Shown here piece by piece: positions 6,805 to 15,190 of a DNA stretch of 33,246 nt (positions are counted from its first letter, which is position 1; every line of letters begins with the position of its first letter). Source of the DNA: an uncultured Bacteroidota bacterium (GTDB lineage Bacteria; Bacteroidota; Bacteroidia; NS11-12g; UBA955); the NCBI GenBank assembly GCA_903953615.1, contig CAJBKH010000103.1, forward strand, positions 1 through 33,246. The letters run 5' to 3'. The position numbers and the translations under genes were made by a program. The notes below the pieces were generated by a model. It was given only the letters and a program-made list of their open reading frames with translations, had not been told where the DNA came from and searched no databases.

Positions 6805-8627
6805 TCACCATAGTATTCAGTAGGCTTTTCGTTGTCATCGCCTCTTAAATATCGGAAACGTTTCCTTGCCTCATTCGCAAATAAACTGCCTGTGTAGTTT
6901 AAAATAATTTTTTCATACAGCTGTTTGGCCTTCTCTGTATCCTTTAACTTAAATTCATAGAGTTTAGCTAAATTGATTAAAGCATTGTCTGCTAAAATAT
7001 CGAATCCATAATCCTTGTATACTTTGGTATAATAAACAATGGCATCGTTAAAATTGCCTTGTTTTTCGGCAATCACCGCTTTCGAAAAATAGATTTCATC
7101 GGCCAGTGTATGTTGCGGAAATTTATTGGGAATTTCATCTAGTGCAATGGCCGCCTCTGTTAACTTGTTTTGAAAAATCAATAACTCTGCATTGGCATAA
7201 AGTGCCATGGCTTCTTCAGTACTATCGAGTCCAATGTTGTCTTGTATCAAAAGCCACAAGCGCAAAGCATTATTGCTAATCAATTGTGAGGTGGCATTTT
7301 TTAGAACATCTAATTGTGTTTGGCACCAGCTGAATTCTCCCCTGAAATAACATAAACGGGCATACCTAAATTTAGCTTCTTGTCCTAATTCATCCGTATT
7401 GAAAGTTTTCTCAACTTGTTTGTATAATAAATCAGCTTCCCATGGGTCGCCATTAATTAAAAGGGCATCGCCTAAACTCAATTTGCATTTTGCCAATACA
7501 AAGGGCTGTATTTCGCGCATTTTAAGCGCCTTGTTCAGTTCGGCAATGCCTTTTTCATTTTCATGCAAATAGTAAATATAGAGTTCGGCCAATTGTTCCA
7601 TTTGTTCTGTAGTTTGCCAATTGTTGCCATTGGTATTTAAAAAAGAAATGTATTCTTTTTCAAGCAATCGGAGATTTACAATATCGGCACCATTACTTGC
7701 TTTAATTTGTAACAAGCCATTTTGTAAAACGCCTTGTTGCGCTTGGTAAAAATAGCGTTTATCAGCACCTAATAGTTTGACGTATTCAAAACATTGAATG
7801 GCGATATCGTATACTTCGTTGCTTTGACAAATCCATCCCAATTCAATGATTTTACGACCTTCTTCATTCAGTCGTTTGTCTACTGATTTCGATTGTAACA
7901 GTGCCCCTTGCCAATCTTTTTGTTGAATAAAACTCCAAATCAAAAGGTCGTTGTAAACCAAGTTCTCTGGATTTTTTTGAAGTTTTTGAAGTGTGTTTTT
8001 AGAGAGTATATCATAGTCCTTGCGGTTGCGGTATACCATCATCAACTTATCCTTCACCTCTTGAATTGCAAAATCATAATGACTTGCATAAAGCACTAGT
8101 TCATTGGTGCCATTGGCTAATTCACCCATTACAAAATACAGTTCTGCTATTTCGAAAGTAAAAAGATAATCATCATTCAATGCCTTTCGTCCTTTTTCAT
8201 AAGCCTGCAATGCTTGGGCATAATACTGCCTTTTCAAAAAGGCATTTGCTAAATTGTCAACACTGAATTGCTCAGTAAATTTAATGTCTAAAAGTTTTTT
8301 AAAAAGTTTGTCGCGTTCTTGGTCGAGTGTTTGTAAACTATAGAGGTAGCCTTTGTCAACTTGGTAGCCGTAATTGTTTTCGTATTTTTTTATGCGCTTG
8401 TCTACGAGTTTATCTGCGGCTTTAAAATCTTTAAGAAGGATGTAGCATTGTAATAAGTTTTCGTAGTAGTAAATTGATTCAGGTTGCTTTTTTGCAAGCG
8501 ATTCGTATAAGTCTGCAGCTTTTGAATACGCCTTCTCAGTCATGTATTGTGCCGCCAATTTTTCATCATTGTTTTGGGCTGATAAAGAAAAGGTAGCAAA
8601 AAATAAAATTATACAATAACGAAGCAT
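6801..8627 (-). CDS. Exported tetratricopeptide-repeat protein
   Basis: 608 aa. It starts with a signal peptide (hydrophobic core about residues 4-15, cleavage after LSA). Many TPR-like helix pairs follow throughout the chain: examples are AAQYMTEKAYSKAADLYESL near residue 25, YAQALQAYEKGRKAL near 136 and, at the C-terminus, a classical stretch with GNFNDAIVYYTKVYKDYG and DTEKAKQLYEKIILNY. The last repeats resemble YbgF/BamD-type periplasmic TPRs, so it is probably a periplasmic or outer-membrane scaffold. Its client is unknown. The -7 box ends only four bases before ATG 8627, suggesting leaderless translation. Confidence 0.85.
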   Translation of the reverse strand: MLRYCIILFFATFSLSAQNNDEKLAAQYMTEKAYSKAADLYESLAKKQPESIYYYENLLQCYILLKDFKAADKLVDKRIKKYENNYGYQVDKGYLYSLQTLDQERDKLFKKLLDIKFTEQFSVDNLANAFLKRQYYAQALQAYEKGRKALNDDYLFTFEIAELYFVMGELANGTNELVLYASHYDFAIQEVKDKLMMVYRNRKDYDILSKNTLQKLQKNPENLVYNDLLIWSFIQQKDWQGALLQSKSVDKRLNEEGRKIIELGWICQSNEVYDIAIQCFEYVKLLGADKRYFYQAQQGVLQNGLLQIKASNGADIVNLRLLEKEYISFLNTNGNNWQTTEQMEQLAELYIYYLHENEKGIAELNKALKMREIQPFVLAKCKLSLGDALLINGDPWEADLLYKQVEKTFNTDELGQEAKFRYARLCYFRGEFSWCQTQLDVLKNATSQLISNNALRLWLLIQDNIGLDSTEEAMALYANAELLIFQNKLTEAAIALDEIPNKFPQHTLADEIYFSKAVIAEKQGNFNDAIVYYTKVYKDYGFDILADNALINLAKLYEFKLKDTEKAKQLYEKIILNYTGSLFANEARKRFRYLRGDDNEKPTEYYGD

Positions 8628-8631
8628 TACA

Positions 8632-8639
8632 CAAAGTTA
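8632..8639 (-). promoter_or_regulatory. Promoter -7 box TAACTTTG four bases before the TPR start
   Basis: On the minus strand the order is TAACTTTG, TGTA, ATG. This exact TAnnTTTG match leaves room for essentially no 5' leader. Confidence 0.55.
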
Positions 8640-8723
8640 ACAAAAATCACTGTAATTTTATTGTCTTTAAGCATGTTAATAATATGCTGTATGAACTTAA
8701 AGTTAATTCTCGCCAAAAAAAAG

Positions 8724-8731
8724 TATTTTTG
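8724..8731 (+). promoter_or_regulatory. Promoter -7 box TATTTTTG before anmK
   Basis: Exact TAnnTTTG match 30 nt before the ATG at 8762 and downstream of the in-frame ATG 8684, so the shorter AnmK is the expected product. No -33 TTTG is evident. Confidence 0.55.
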
Positions 8732-8761
8732 CCCAAATCTATTCCAAAACAATCTAGTAGA

Positions 8762-9853
8762 ATGAAAAATTATAAAGTAATTGGTATTATGTCTGGGTCC
8801 TCAATGGATGGCATTGATTTAGCACTCTGTAATATTAGCGTTGAAGATGGTAAATATTCTTATAGCATTGAAGCCAAGCACACGTATGCTTATGACGATA
8901 AATGGCGTGTAAGATTGTCACAATTGAGAAAGGCTGATGCCTTGGCCTATGCAAAAACAGATGTTTTTTACGGTCATTATTTGGGTGGATTAGTGAATGA
9001 TTTTGTTGAAACCTATAACTTACAGCCAGATTTAGTAGCATCACATGGCCATACGGTTTTTCATTATCCTGATGAATTGATTACCCGACAAGTTGGCGAT
9101 GGGGCCTCTTTATCTGCCATATGTGGATTGCCTGTTGTGAGCGATTTTAGAAGCATGGATGTGGCCAAAGGTGGCGAAGGTGCACCATTGGTAGCCATTG
9201 GCGATGAATTGTTGTTTGCTGAATATGATTATTGCTTAAACATCGGGGGCTTTGCCAATATTTCTGGTCTTGTTGGCGAGTACCGCGTGGCATTTGATAT
9301 TAGTCCTGCGAACATTCTTTTAAACCGCGTGGCCCGTGACTTGAATTTAGCGTATGATCATGATGGCGAAATAGCTGCCAAAGGGGCCATTAATTACGCG
9401 CTGTTGGCCGATTTGAATGCTATAGATTTTTATAAAATGCCTTTTCCTAAATCTTTAAACCGCGATTGGATTAATGAAGAGTTATGGCATCTGGTAAAGG
9501 AGGGTGAAAAACTGTCGCCTGAAGATAAAATGAAAACCTTTGTAGATCATATTGCTACACAAATTGGTAAGAGTATAAATTACATTAGTAGAAATCAAGC
9601 AGCAGGGAAACGTGTGTTGGTAACTGGTGGAGGTGCCTTTAATAATACATTGATGGATTATATCCGAACCCATAGTGAAGCTGAATTTATTATTCCGGAT
9701 CAAGATTTGGTGAAATATAAAGAAGCTTTAATATTTGCTTTGATGGGCGTTTTAAGAGTCGAGAACAATATCAATATCCGAAAAACTTTTACGGGTGCAA
9801 AAAGTGATAGTGTGAGTGGTAGCTTAAATGGTGATTTTAAAAATTTACTTTAA
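8762..9853 (+). CDS. anmK: Anhydro-N-acetylmuramic acid kinase
   Basis: A 363-aa cytosolic kinase of peptidoglycan recycling: it opens the 1,6-anhydro ring of anhydroMurNAc and phosphorylates it to MurNAc-6-phosphate with ATP. Family motifs are in order: GIMSGSSMDGIDLAL (residues 8-22), SHGHTVFHYP, LNIGGFANIS, FDISPANILLN and VTGGGAFNNTL (starting at 287), then KEALIFALMGVL near the C-terminus. A longer reading from ATG 8684 adds 26 residues with no family match, and the promoter box sits inside that extension, so 8762 is the start. It is divergent from the TPR gene. No murQ etherase lies in the window. Confidence 0.96.
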   Translation: MKNYKVIGIMSGSSMDGIDLALCNISVEDGKYSYSIEAKHTYAYDDKWRVRLSQLRKADALAYAKTDVFYGHYLGGLVNDFVETYNLQPDLVASHGHTVFHYPDELITRQVGDGASLSAICGLPVVSDFRSMDVAKGGEGAPLVAIGDELLFAEYDYCLNIGGFANISGLVGEYRVAFDISPANILLNRVARDLNLAYDHDGEIAAKGAINYALLADLNAIDFYKMPFPKSLNRDWINEELWHLVKEGEKLSPEDKMKTFVDHIATQIGKSINYISRNQAAGKRVLVTGGGAFNNTLMDYIRTHSEAEFIIPDQDLVKYKEALIFALMGVLRVENNINIRKTFTGAKSDSVSGSLNGDFKNLL

Positions 9854-9870
9854 TTTGACAAACATTTCTT

Positions 9871-9878
9871 TATATTTG
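9871..9878 (+). promoter_or_regulatory. Promoter -7 box TATATTTG four bases before a lipoprotein start
   Basis: Order TATATTTG, AGTA, ATG (9883). It is the same layout as the TPR gene's promoter (N4 before ATG), implying a leaderless transcript. Confidence 0.6.
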
Positions 9879-9882
9879 AGTA

Positions 9883-10446
9883 ATGAAATATTTTAGACTA
9901 TCTGCATTTTTTGTTCTGATAACATTGTTTTCTGCATGTAAAAAGGATAAATCACCTACAGAAATAGTCATTGAATATCCAATCTTTTTTGCAGACCAAT
10001 TTGAGGTTGCTTTAGATACAGTTGCTTTAAGCGAGTACATCGTCAGAGAATCATTTGCTTTTCCCATGGATTTAGACACAGAATTGTCTAAGCAAGGTGC
10101 CAGCAAGAAATCAATCAAGTCGGCCAAATTAATGTTTCTAAAATTACAAGTATTAGACTACGCCTATCCTGATTCAAATAAATATTGCAATTTTAAAGAT
10201 TTGTCAGAAATGTACATGGATATTAAATACGATGGCATAGGACAAGATTTAATCGCATCTAAATCACTCATCCCAGACACAAGAACAAAAGTTTTAAATC
10301 TTGATATGGCCGATATTGAGCTAAAAAACTACTTTCAACAACCCACCATTCAAATGGTTTTTAAATATAAAAAGAGAAGGCAAATGCACAATATAATGCC
10401 TTATATTATTATTGGTAGACTGAAAGTTATAGCCGATCCCATCTAA
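9883..10446 (+). CDS. Lipoprotein of unknown function
   Basis: 187 aa. A signal peptide ends in the lipobox LFSAC, with the lipidated Cys at residue 19, followed by KKDK; acylation and envelope location are expected. The mature part has alternating strands and charged segments and no recognised domain. It starts 29 nt after anmK but has its own promoter box four bases before the ATG. It sits next to another lipoprotein gene (10522) without sequence resemblance to it that I can see. Confidence 0.78.
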   Translation: MKYFRLSAFFVLITLFSACKKDKSPTEIVIEYPIFFADQFEVALDTVALSEYIVRESFAFPMDLDTELSKQGASKKSIKSAKLMFLKLQVLDYAYPDSNKYCNFKDLSEMYMDIKYDGIGQDLIASKSLIPDTRTKVLNLDMADIELKNYFQQPTIQMVFKYKKRRQMHNIMPYIIIGRLKVIADPI

Positions 10447-10471
10447 TTCTTTTTTTAATGCATTTGCATCA

Positions 10472-10502
10472 TTTGGAAATTGCTCTTTTAAAAGCATCTT
10501 TG
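10472..10502 (+). promoter_or_regulatory. Promoter TTTG-N19-CATCTTTG
   Basis: -33 TTTG at 10472-10475 and -7 CATCTTTG at 10495-10502 (one mismatch to TAnnTTTG), spacing 19. It is 19 nt before ATG 10522. Confidence 0.55.
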
Positions 10503-10521
10503 TATTTCAATACTTAATAAT

Positions 10522-11070
10522 ATGAAAAAATTATCATACACGTTTGCGCTTGTTTTTATGGCATTTGTTTTTATGGGTTGTCCTTTGCAAACGAAGGTTG
10601 CAATTGATGAGCCATCTATTAAAATTCCTTCTGAGATGATTAATACTTGGGAAAAAGAAAGTTCAGATAAAGACGCTGATAAATTTGTGATTACAAAAGA
10701 CAATGAGTTTGTTATGCGCATTCTTAAAAAAAGCACCAGTAGTTCTGGCGATGTTACAAAAGAATATTACAAAGGGTTTATTTCAAGAATTGATAAAGTT
10801 GAATTTCTGCAAATTTATGAAGTAGATGATGATTGGAAAGATAAAACTACAACCGATGATCAAGGCAATACTGTGCCAAATAAAGAGTACTATTTGTATA
10901 AATTTACACATGGTAGTGCCTACATTAAAGCGACATTATATCCACTGACTGAAAATGTAACCGATGAGTTTAAGACCTCTTCAGAATTACACGCGTTTCT
11001 TGACAAATACAAAGACATTTCATTCCTATACGATAAGGATACAGAAAAGTATATACGAACAGATGATTAA
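10522..11070 (+). CDS. Lipoprotein of unknown function
   Basis: 182 aa. An N-terminal signal peptide ends in FMGC, with the lipidation Cys at residue 20. The mature protein is hydrophilic and acidic at its end (YIRTDD). It has lipocalin-like alternation (TWEKESSDKDADKFVITKD, then FVMRILKK), reminiscent of small Bacteroidota lipocalin-like lipoproteins, but I cannot assign a family. It has its own promoter. It is convergent with queA, with 33 nt between the stop codons that include a weak hairpin. Confidence 0.76.
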   Translation: MKKLSYTFALVFMAFVFMGCPLQTKVAIDEPSIKIPSEMINTWEKESSDKDADKFVITKDNEFVMRILKKSTSSSGDVTKEYYKGFISRIDKVEFLQIYEVDDDWKDKTTTDDQGNTVPNKEYYLYKFTHGSAYIKATLYPLTENVTDEFKTSSELHAFLDKYKDISFLYDKDTEKYIRTDD

Positions 11071-11076
11071 ATAATG

Positions 11077-11099
11077 AAAGGTCGCCTAGTGCAGCCTTT
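11077..11099. terminator. Weak hairpin between convergent lipoprotein and queA
   Basis: AAAGG at 11077-11081 can pair with CCTTT at 11095-11099, followed by a T run to 11102. The stem is only 5 bp with a 13-nt loop, so this is a tentative call. Confidence 0.35.
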
Positions 11100-11103
11100 T
11101 TTA

Positions 11104-12300
11104 TTAACGGAGCAATAGCGAGCTATCGCCATAGCTTAAAAAGCGGTAATTGTTGTTTAATGCATGCTGATAAATGGCTTTCCAATGGCCATTTGTAAAT
11201 GCTGCAATGAGTAAAAGCAAAGTTGATTTTGGTTGATGAAAATTTGTGATTAAGCCTTTGATAAATTTGAATTCATAACTGGGCATTATCATAATGGAAG
11301 TAACCCCTCCAATTTCTATTAAGTTTTTCGAATTGAGATAAGAGATGAGTATCTGTATGGCCTCTTCTTTATTTGAGATTACATCGGATAAGGTGTATGG
11401 GTCGAGTTTATCAATTACAAAAGGATTCTCAAGGTTTGATTTTATTTTTACCGCGCACCAATGCAAACTTTCTAAAACCCTAACAGTTGTTGTGCCAACA
11501 GCGATAGGGTAGTTTGTGTTGCGTAGTTTATGTAAAGCATCTAAAGAAATGCTGAAGTATTCTTCATGCATCGGGTGCTCTTCAGCTTTGTCTACCGATA
11601 CAGGAAGGAAAGTGCCTGCACTCACATGCAAGGTAAGAGGCGTCATCGTATAATTTTTTTTGACAATGTTTTGCATCACTGCTTCAGTAAAATGCAAGCC
11701 AGCAGTGGGGGCGGCTACAGAGCCCTCTGTATTCGAGTAAACTGTTTGATAGCGTGTGCTATCATTTTGGTCTGCAACTCTTTTGATATAGGGTGGTAGT
11801 GGTATTTCGCCAATTGTGGTTAGTAATTCAATGAACCTAAACTGAGCATTTTCCCAATTAATTTGAACGGTGTTTTTAACTCTGTCAACCCAAGAAAATT
11901 GAAGCTTTACATTTTGGTTATTGATTGTTAATTCTAAATCTAAGATGCTGTCTTCTTTCCATTTTTTTTTATGGCCAACCAAACATTCCCATTGACAATT
12001 TTGGGTGCTATTAAGTGCTTTGAAATACTCGGTTTGAAATGGTTTTAAAAGAAAAATTTCGATGTGTGCGTTGTGTTCATTCTTGGCAAAAATACGTGCA
12101 GGTATGACCTTGGCATCGTTGTAAAATAAACCCATGCCATCCTTCAATAAATCGGGCAATTGATGGAATTGCTGATCCGAAATGACTTGGTCTTGATAGA
12201 CTAATAATTTAGATGCATCCCGCGGTTCTAAGGCCGTTTGCGCAATTCTATCATTGGGCAATTCATAGTCAAAATCTCTAATAAAAATTTCTGGAATCAA
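11104..12300 (-). CDS. queA: S-adenosylmethionine:tRNA ribosyltransferase-isomerase
   Basis: 398 aa, somewhat longer than the usual 340-360. It transfers and isomerises the ribosyl group of SAM onto 7-aminomethyl-7-deazaguanine in tRNA, the penultimate step towards queuosine. Recognisable segments: FDYELPNDRIAQTALEPRDASKLL at the N-terminus, GLFYNDAKVIPARIF, IGEIPLPPYIKR, YQTVYSNTEGSVAAPTAGLHF, LTLHVSAGTFLPV, VGTTTVRVLES, and near the end LITNFHQPKSTLLLLIAAF. The start is TTG at 12300: the frame upstream is closed by the RdgB stop one codon earlier (TAA ATT TTG), and no ATG occurs before the first conserved motif. It is last in a minus-strand operon after rdgB. Confidence 0.95.
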   Translation of the reverse strand: MIPEIFIRDFDYELPNDRIAQTALEPRDASKLLVYQDQVISDQQFHQLPDLLKDGMGLFYNDAKVIPARIFAKNEHNAHIEIFLLKPFQTEYFKALNSTQNCQWECLVGHKKKWKEDSILDLELTINNQNVKLQFSWVDRVKNTVQINWENAQFRFIELLTTIGEIPLPPYIKRVADQNDSTRYQTVYSNTEGSVAAPTAGLHFTEAVMQNIVKKNYTMTPLTLHVSAGTFLPVSVDKAEEHPMHEEYFSISLDALHKLRNTNYPIAVGTTTVRVLESLHWCAVKIKSNLENPFVIDKLDPYTLSDVISNKEEAIQILISYLNSKNLIEIGGVTSIMIMPSYEFKFIKGLITNFHQPKSTLLLLIAAFTNGHWKAIYQHALNNNYRFLSYGDSSLLLR

Positions 12301-12303
12301 AAT

Positions 12304-12882
12304 TTAAATTTGGTTTAAAAACGCAACCAATTGTGCGATGGCATTTTTTCTATGACTGATTTTATTTTTCTCTTCTGCGGCCATTTCAGCAAAGGTTTTT
12401 GTGTAGCCTATAGGAATAAATATGGGGTCGTATCCAAAGCCATTGTTGCCGTGCATTTCGTTGGTAATATGTCCAAGGACTTCGCCTTTAAAGAAGTGTT
12501 CTTGTTCCGCATTTTTATAACATACCACTGTTTGAAAACGGGCATTTCTGTCTTCAGTATTTTGTAGGTTTTTTAGTAGTAATTGGATGTTGGCAAGGTT
12601 GTCACTTGGTTCACCCGCATAGCGTGCACTTTTTACACCCGGTTGTCCATCGAGTGCATCCACCATTAAGCCACTGTCATCTGCAAAACAAGCCTCGCCT
12701 GTTAATTCAAAAATTCTGCGCGCTTTAATGGCTGCATTTTCCTGCAAGGTGTTGCCTGTTTCTTCAATCTCAATATCAAATTGAATGTCTTGTAAACTTA
12801 ATACTTGAATATGAGGTGGTACCAAGGCTTTTATTTCTTTTAATTTGTTGGTGTTGTTGCTGGCAAATATTAATTTCATCAT
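12304..12882 (-). CDS. rdgB: XTP/dITP diphosphatase (RdgB/HAM1)
   Basis: A 192-aa house-cleaning pyrophosphatase that hydrolyses dITP, ITP and XTP to monophosphates so they are not built into nucleic acids. Motifs: FASNNTNKLKEI (residues 6-17), ETGNTLQENAAIKA, the metal site FADDSGL (66-72), PGVKSARYAG (81-90), GFGYDPIF and the C-terminal KNKISHRKNA. ATG 12882 (MMKLIF) is chosen; the longer frame from TTG 12906 overlaps the upstream gene and adds no family sequence. The stop TAA is in the same frame as queA and only one codon before its TTG start. Confidence 0.95.
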   Translation of the reverse strand: MMKLIFASNNTNKLKEIKALVPPHIQVLSLQDIQFDIEIEETGNTLQENAAIKARRIFELTGEACFADDSGLMVDALDGQPGVKSARYAGEPSDNLANIQLLLKNLQNTEDRNARFQTVVCYKNAEQEHFFKGEVLGHITNEMHGNNGFGYDPIFIPIGYTKTFAEMAAEEKNKISHRKNAIAQLVAFLNQI

Positions 12883-12892
12883 GCTATCTTCA

Positions 12893-13393
12893 CTATGCGA
12901 TTCCAAACAATCGCTTTACTAAACCCCACAATTTTCTTTTTAATTCATCGCTTTCGCTGATGGTCTTAATATCATCTACAAAAATTATTTTGCAGTCGTT
13001 GTGCACTAAGCCATTGTATTTTCTGCAAACAAGGTCCATGACTGCAGGGTCGATACCCCAAAAAATACAGCACTTAGGACTGAATAATTTCTCTACATTT
13101 TTCCAAGTTAAACCTTCGTAATTATTGATATTAATAACAGCAAAACCATCTGCATCCATAAATACCTTGTCGGTTCTGATGGCATTGATCATTTTAAAGA
13201 AAAAATCGCGTTGGGCCTCAGGAATAATTTTGTCGTCATGGTGGTTCATGATGTGAAGAAATCGATATTTATTGCCACCTTCGTGTTCAATAGAATCATA
13301 ATTAACAAGTTCCTTAACAATATAGAACTCTTCGCCAACAAATAGATTGATGAGTTCAGGAAAATTTTCGGGTATAATTAACTTTTCATCCAT
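12893..13393 (-). CDS. Conserved hypothetical, possibly HolD (DNA pol III psi)-like
   Basis: 166 aa, cytosolic, no signal peptide. The C-terminal two-thirds alternate strand and helix: YRFLHIMNH (43-51), a helix with FFFKMINAI, FAVININNY, then CCIFWGIDPAVM (108-119), CKIIFVDDI and a basic end LKRKLWGLVKRLF (151-163). The pattern of a central (F)WGI turn and a final LKRxLWxxLKxLF helix resembles the psi subunit of the DNA polymerase III clamp loader; this is a pattern impression only. It is first gene of the operon with rdgB (10 nt gap) and queA. It is divergent from ilvE, with 26 bp between start codons. Confidence 0.7.
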   Translation of the reverse strand: MDEKLIIPENFPELINLFVGEEFYIVKELVNYDSIEHEGGNKYRFLHIMNHHDDKIIPEAQRDFFFKMINAIRTDKVFMDADGFAVININNYEGLTWKNVEKLFSPKCCIFWGIDPAVMDLVCRKYNGLVHNDCKIIFVDDIKTISESDELKRKLWGLVKRLFGIA

Positions 13394-13419
13394 TAAAATA
13401 TGTTTATTTGCATTTATAA

Positions 13420-14478
13420 ATGAGCCTCGAAATTACAATAAATCATGTAGAACAAACAAAGATTTCTTCTTATGATATAGAAAATGTGGGATTTGGAAAA
13501 GTTTTTACAGACCATATGTTTTCCTGCGATTATATCAATGGAGCATGGCAAAATCCTAGAATAGAGCCCTTTGGTAAAATTGAATTGAGTCCAACTTTGT
13601 CTGCATTACACTACGGTCAAGCTATTTTTGAAGGTATGAAAGCCTTTAAAAATAATGATGGAAAAGTGGCTTTCTTTCGTCCTTTAGAAAATTTAAAACG
13701 TTTAAATGTTTCTGCTGAGCGCATGTGCATGCCACAATTGCCTGCTGAAATTTTTATGGAAGCTTTACATCAATTGGTTAAACTCGATGCCGCATGGATA
13801 CCCGTGCAAGCTGGTAGTGCGCTGTATATTCGTCCGTTTATGTTTGCGACAGATGATTTTTTAGGTGTTAAACAAAGTGAAACCTATAAATTTATGGTGT
13901 ATGCTTGTCCTGTTAACGCTTACTATAACCACTTTTTAAAAGTTAGGGTTGAGGAGCATTATACAAGAGGTGCGAAGGGTGGCGCTGGTTTCGCAAAGTG
14001 TGCAGGTAATTATGCCGCAGCTATGTATCCTACCATGTTAGCGCAAAAAGAAGGCTTTGATCAAGTACTTTGGACTGACGGTGCTACACATACGTTGCTC
14101 GAGGAGACAGGCACTAGCAATGTTTTTGTAATAACAAAAGATGCGATCTATACGCCAGAATTAACTGAGACTTTATTGGATGGTATTACCAGAAAATCTG
14201 TCATCGAATTGTTAAAGGATTGGGATCAAAACATTGTTGAAAAAAATATTAGCATTGATGAGCTCATTCAGTGGCATAACACTGGCGATTTACTAGAGAT
14301 GTTTGTTTCTGGCACTGCCGCAACGCTAACCAACATAGAAATGTTTAGCTATAAAGGCATTCGTTATGATTTGAATACCAATATTGATTTATTGAGTGTG
14401 AAAATAAAAGAAGAATTTAATGCAATACGCATCGGTGCAAAAGCAGATAGATTTAACTGGATGATTGCATTAAAATAA
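13420..14478 (+). CDS. ilvE: Branched-chain amino acid aminotransferase (class II BCAT)
   Basis: A 352-aa PLP enzyme that transfers the amino group between glutamate and the 2-keto acids of Leu, Ile and Val. Visible: HYGQAIFEGMKAF (64-76), FRPLENLKRL, YIRPFMFATD, the PLP-lysine segment GGAGFAKCAGNYA with K193, EETGTSNVFVI, LLDGITRKSVIEL and SGTAATLTNI. The length and the GAKGGAG-x-AK-x-x-GNYA form place it in the longer bacterial/eukaryotic BCAT group. ATG 13420 is the only early start. The 26-bp divergent region upstream must hold at least part of both promoters; no exact TAnnTTTG is present (closest TTTATTTG at 13403-13410). Confidence 0.96.
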   Translation: MSLEITINHVEQTKISSYDIENVGFGKVFTDHMFSCDYINGAWQNPRIEPFGKIELSPTLSALHYGQAIFEGMKAFKNNDGKVAFFRPLENLKRLNVSAERMCMPQLPAEIFMEALHQLVKLDAAWIPVQAGSALYIRPFMFATDDFLGVKQSETYKFMVYACPVNAYYNHFLKVRVEEHYTRGAKGGAGFAKCAGNYAAAMYPTMLAQKEGFDQVLWTDGATHTLLEETGTSNVFVITKDAIYTPELTETLLDGITRKSVIELLKDWDQNIVEKNISIDELIQWHNTGDLLEMFVSGTAATLTNIEMFSYKGIRYDLNTNIDLLSVKIKEEFNAIRIGAKADRFNWMIALK

Positions 14479-14523
14479 AAACTGAATACTTGTTGATTCT
14501 CCAACCAAAAAAATAAAAATAGA

Positions 14524-15114
14524 ATGTACGAATTTATTGAAGGCAAAGTTGAACATGCCAATCCAGCTTTCATCGTGATTAATGCGAATGGTATAGGATA
14601 CCACATTCAAATTAGTATTAACACTTTCGAGCAGTTTAAAAACATGAAGGAAGCGCGCGTGCTAACCTATTTGGCAATCAAAGAAGACGGCCATTTTATC
14701 TATGGTTTTTTTGATGAAGTTGAGCGCCAGTTGTTCAAGCAATTAATTTCTGTGAATGGTGTTGGAACGAATACAGCACGCATGATTTTAAGTGGGCAAT
14801 CGCCAAACGAAATTATAAGCGCAATTACAACAGGTAATATCGCCATGTTAAAAGCAGTGAAGGGGGTTGGTCCTAAAACGGCCCAACGCATTATTTTAGA
14901 ACTGCAAGATAAAATTGCTAAAATGGCCACACCCGGCGAAATGGGTAGCATACCTGACCAAAAGAATAAGGCATTTGACGAAGCATTATTAGCATTACAA
15001 GCTTTAGGTTTCCAAAGAGGGGTAGCCGAAAAAGTATTGTTAAAAGTTACCAATAACAACAAACTTCAGATTGGTGTCGAAGACATGATCAAACAAAGTT
15101 TGAAAGCCCTTTAA
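14524..15114 (+). CDS. ruvA: Holliday junction branch migration protein RuvA
   Basis: 196 aa. RuvA tetramers hold the four-way junction for the RuvB motor during recombination repair. The N-terminal OB fold begins MYEFIEGKVE; two helix-hairpin-helix motifs follow (SVNGVGTNTARMIL at 77-90 and LKAVKGVGPKTAQRIILEL at 109-127), and the C-terminal domain III that contacts RuvB is present (FDEALLALQALGF). It lies 45 nt after ilvE without a clear promoter, so it may be co-transcribed. It is followed by a hairpin terminator. No ruvB or ruvC in the window. Confidence 0.96.
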   Translation: MYEFIEGKVEHANPAFIVINANGIGYHIQISINTFEQFKNMKEARVLTYLAIKEDGHFIYGFFDEVERQLFKQLISVNGVGTNTARMILSGQSPNEIISAITTGNIAMLKAVKGVGPKTAQRIILELQDKIAKMATPGEMGSIPDQKNKAFDEALLALQALGFQRGVAEKVLLKVTNNNKLQIGVEDMIKQSLKAL

Positions 15115-15127
15115 ATTTATTGCAACA

Positions 15128-15160
15128 AAAAACCCCAAAACTGAAATTCTTGGGGCTTTT
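15128..15160 (+). terminator. Rho-independent terminator after ruvA
   Basis: CCCCAA at 15133-15138 pairs with TTGGGG at 15150-15155. Flanking A and T runs (15128-15131 and 15157-15160) extend the stem past one mismatch. It begins 14 nt after the ruvA stop. Confidence 0.8.
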
Positions 15161-15190
15161 GCATTTGCGTTTTAGTAGTGTGTTGTAAAA

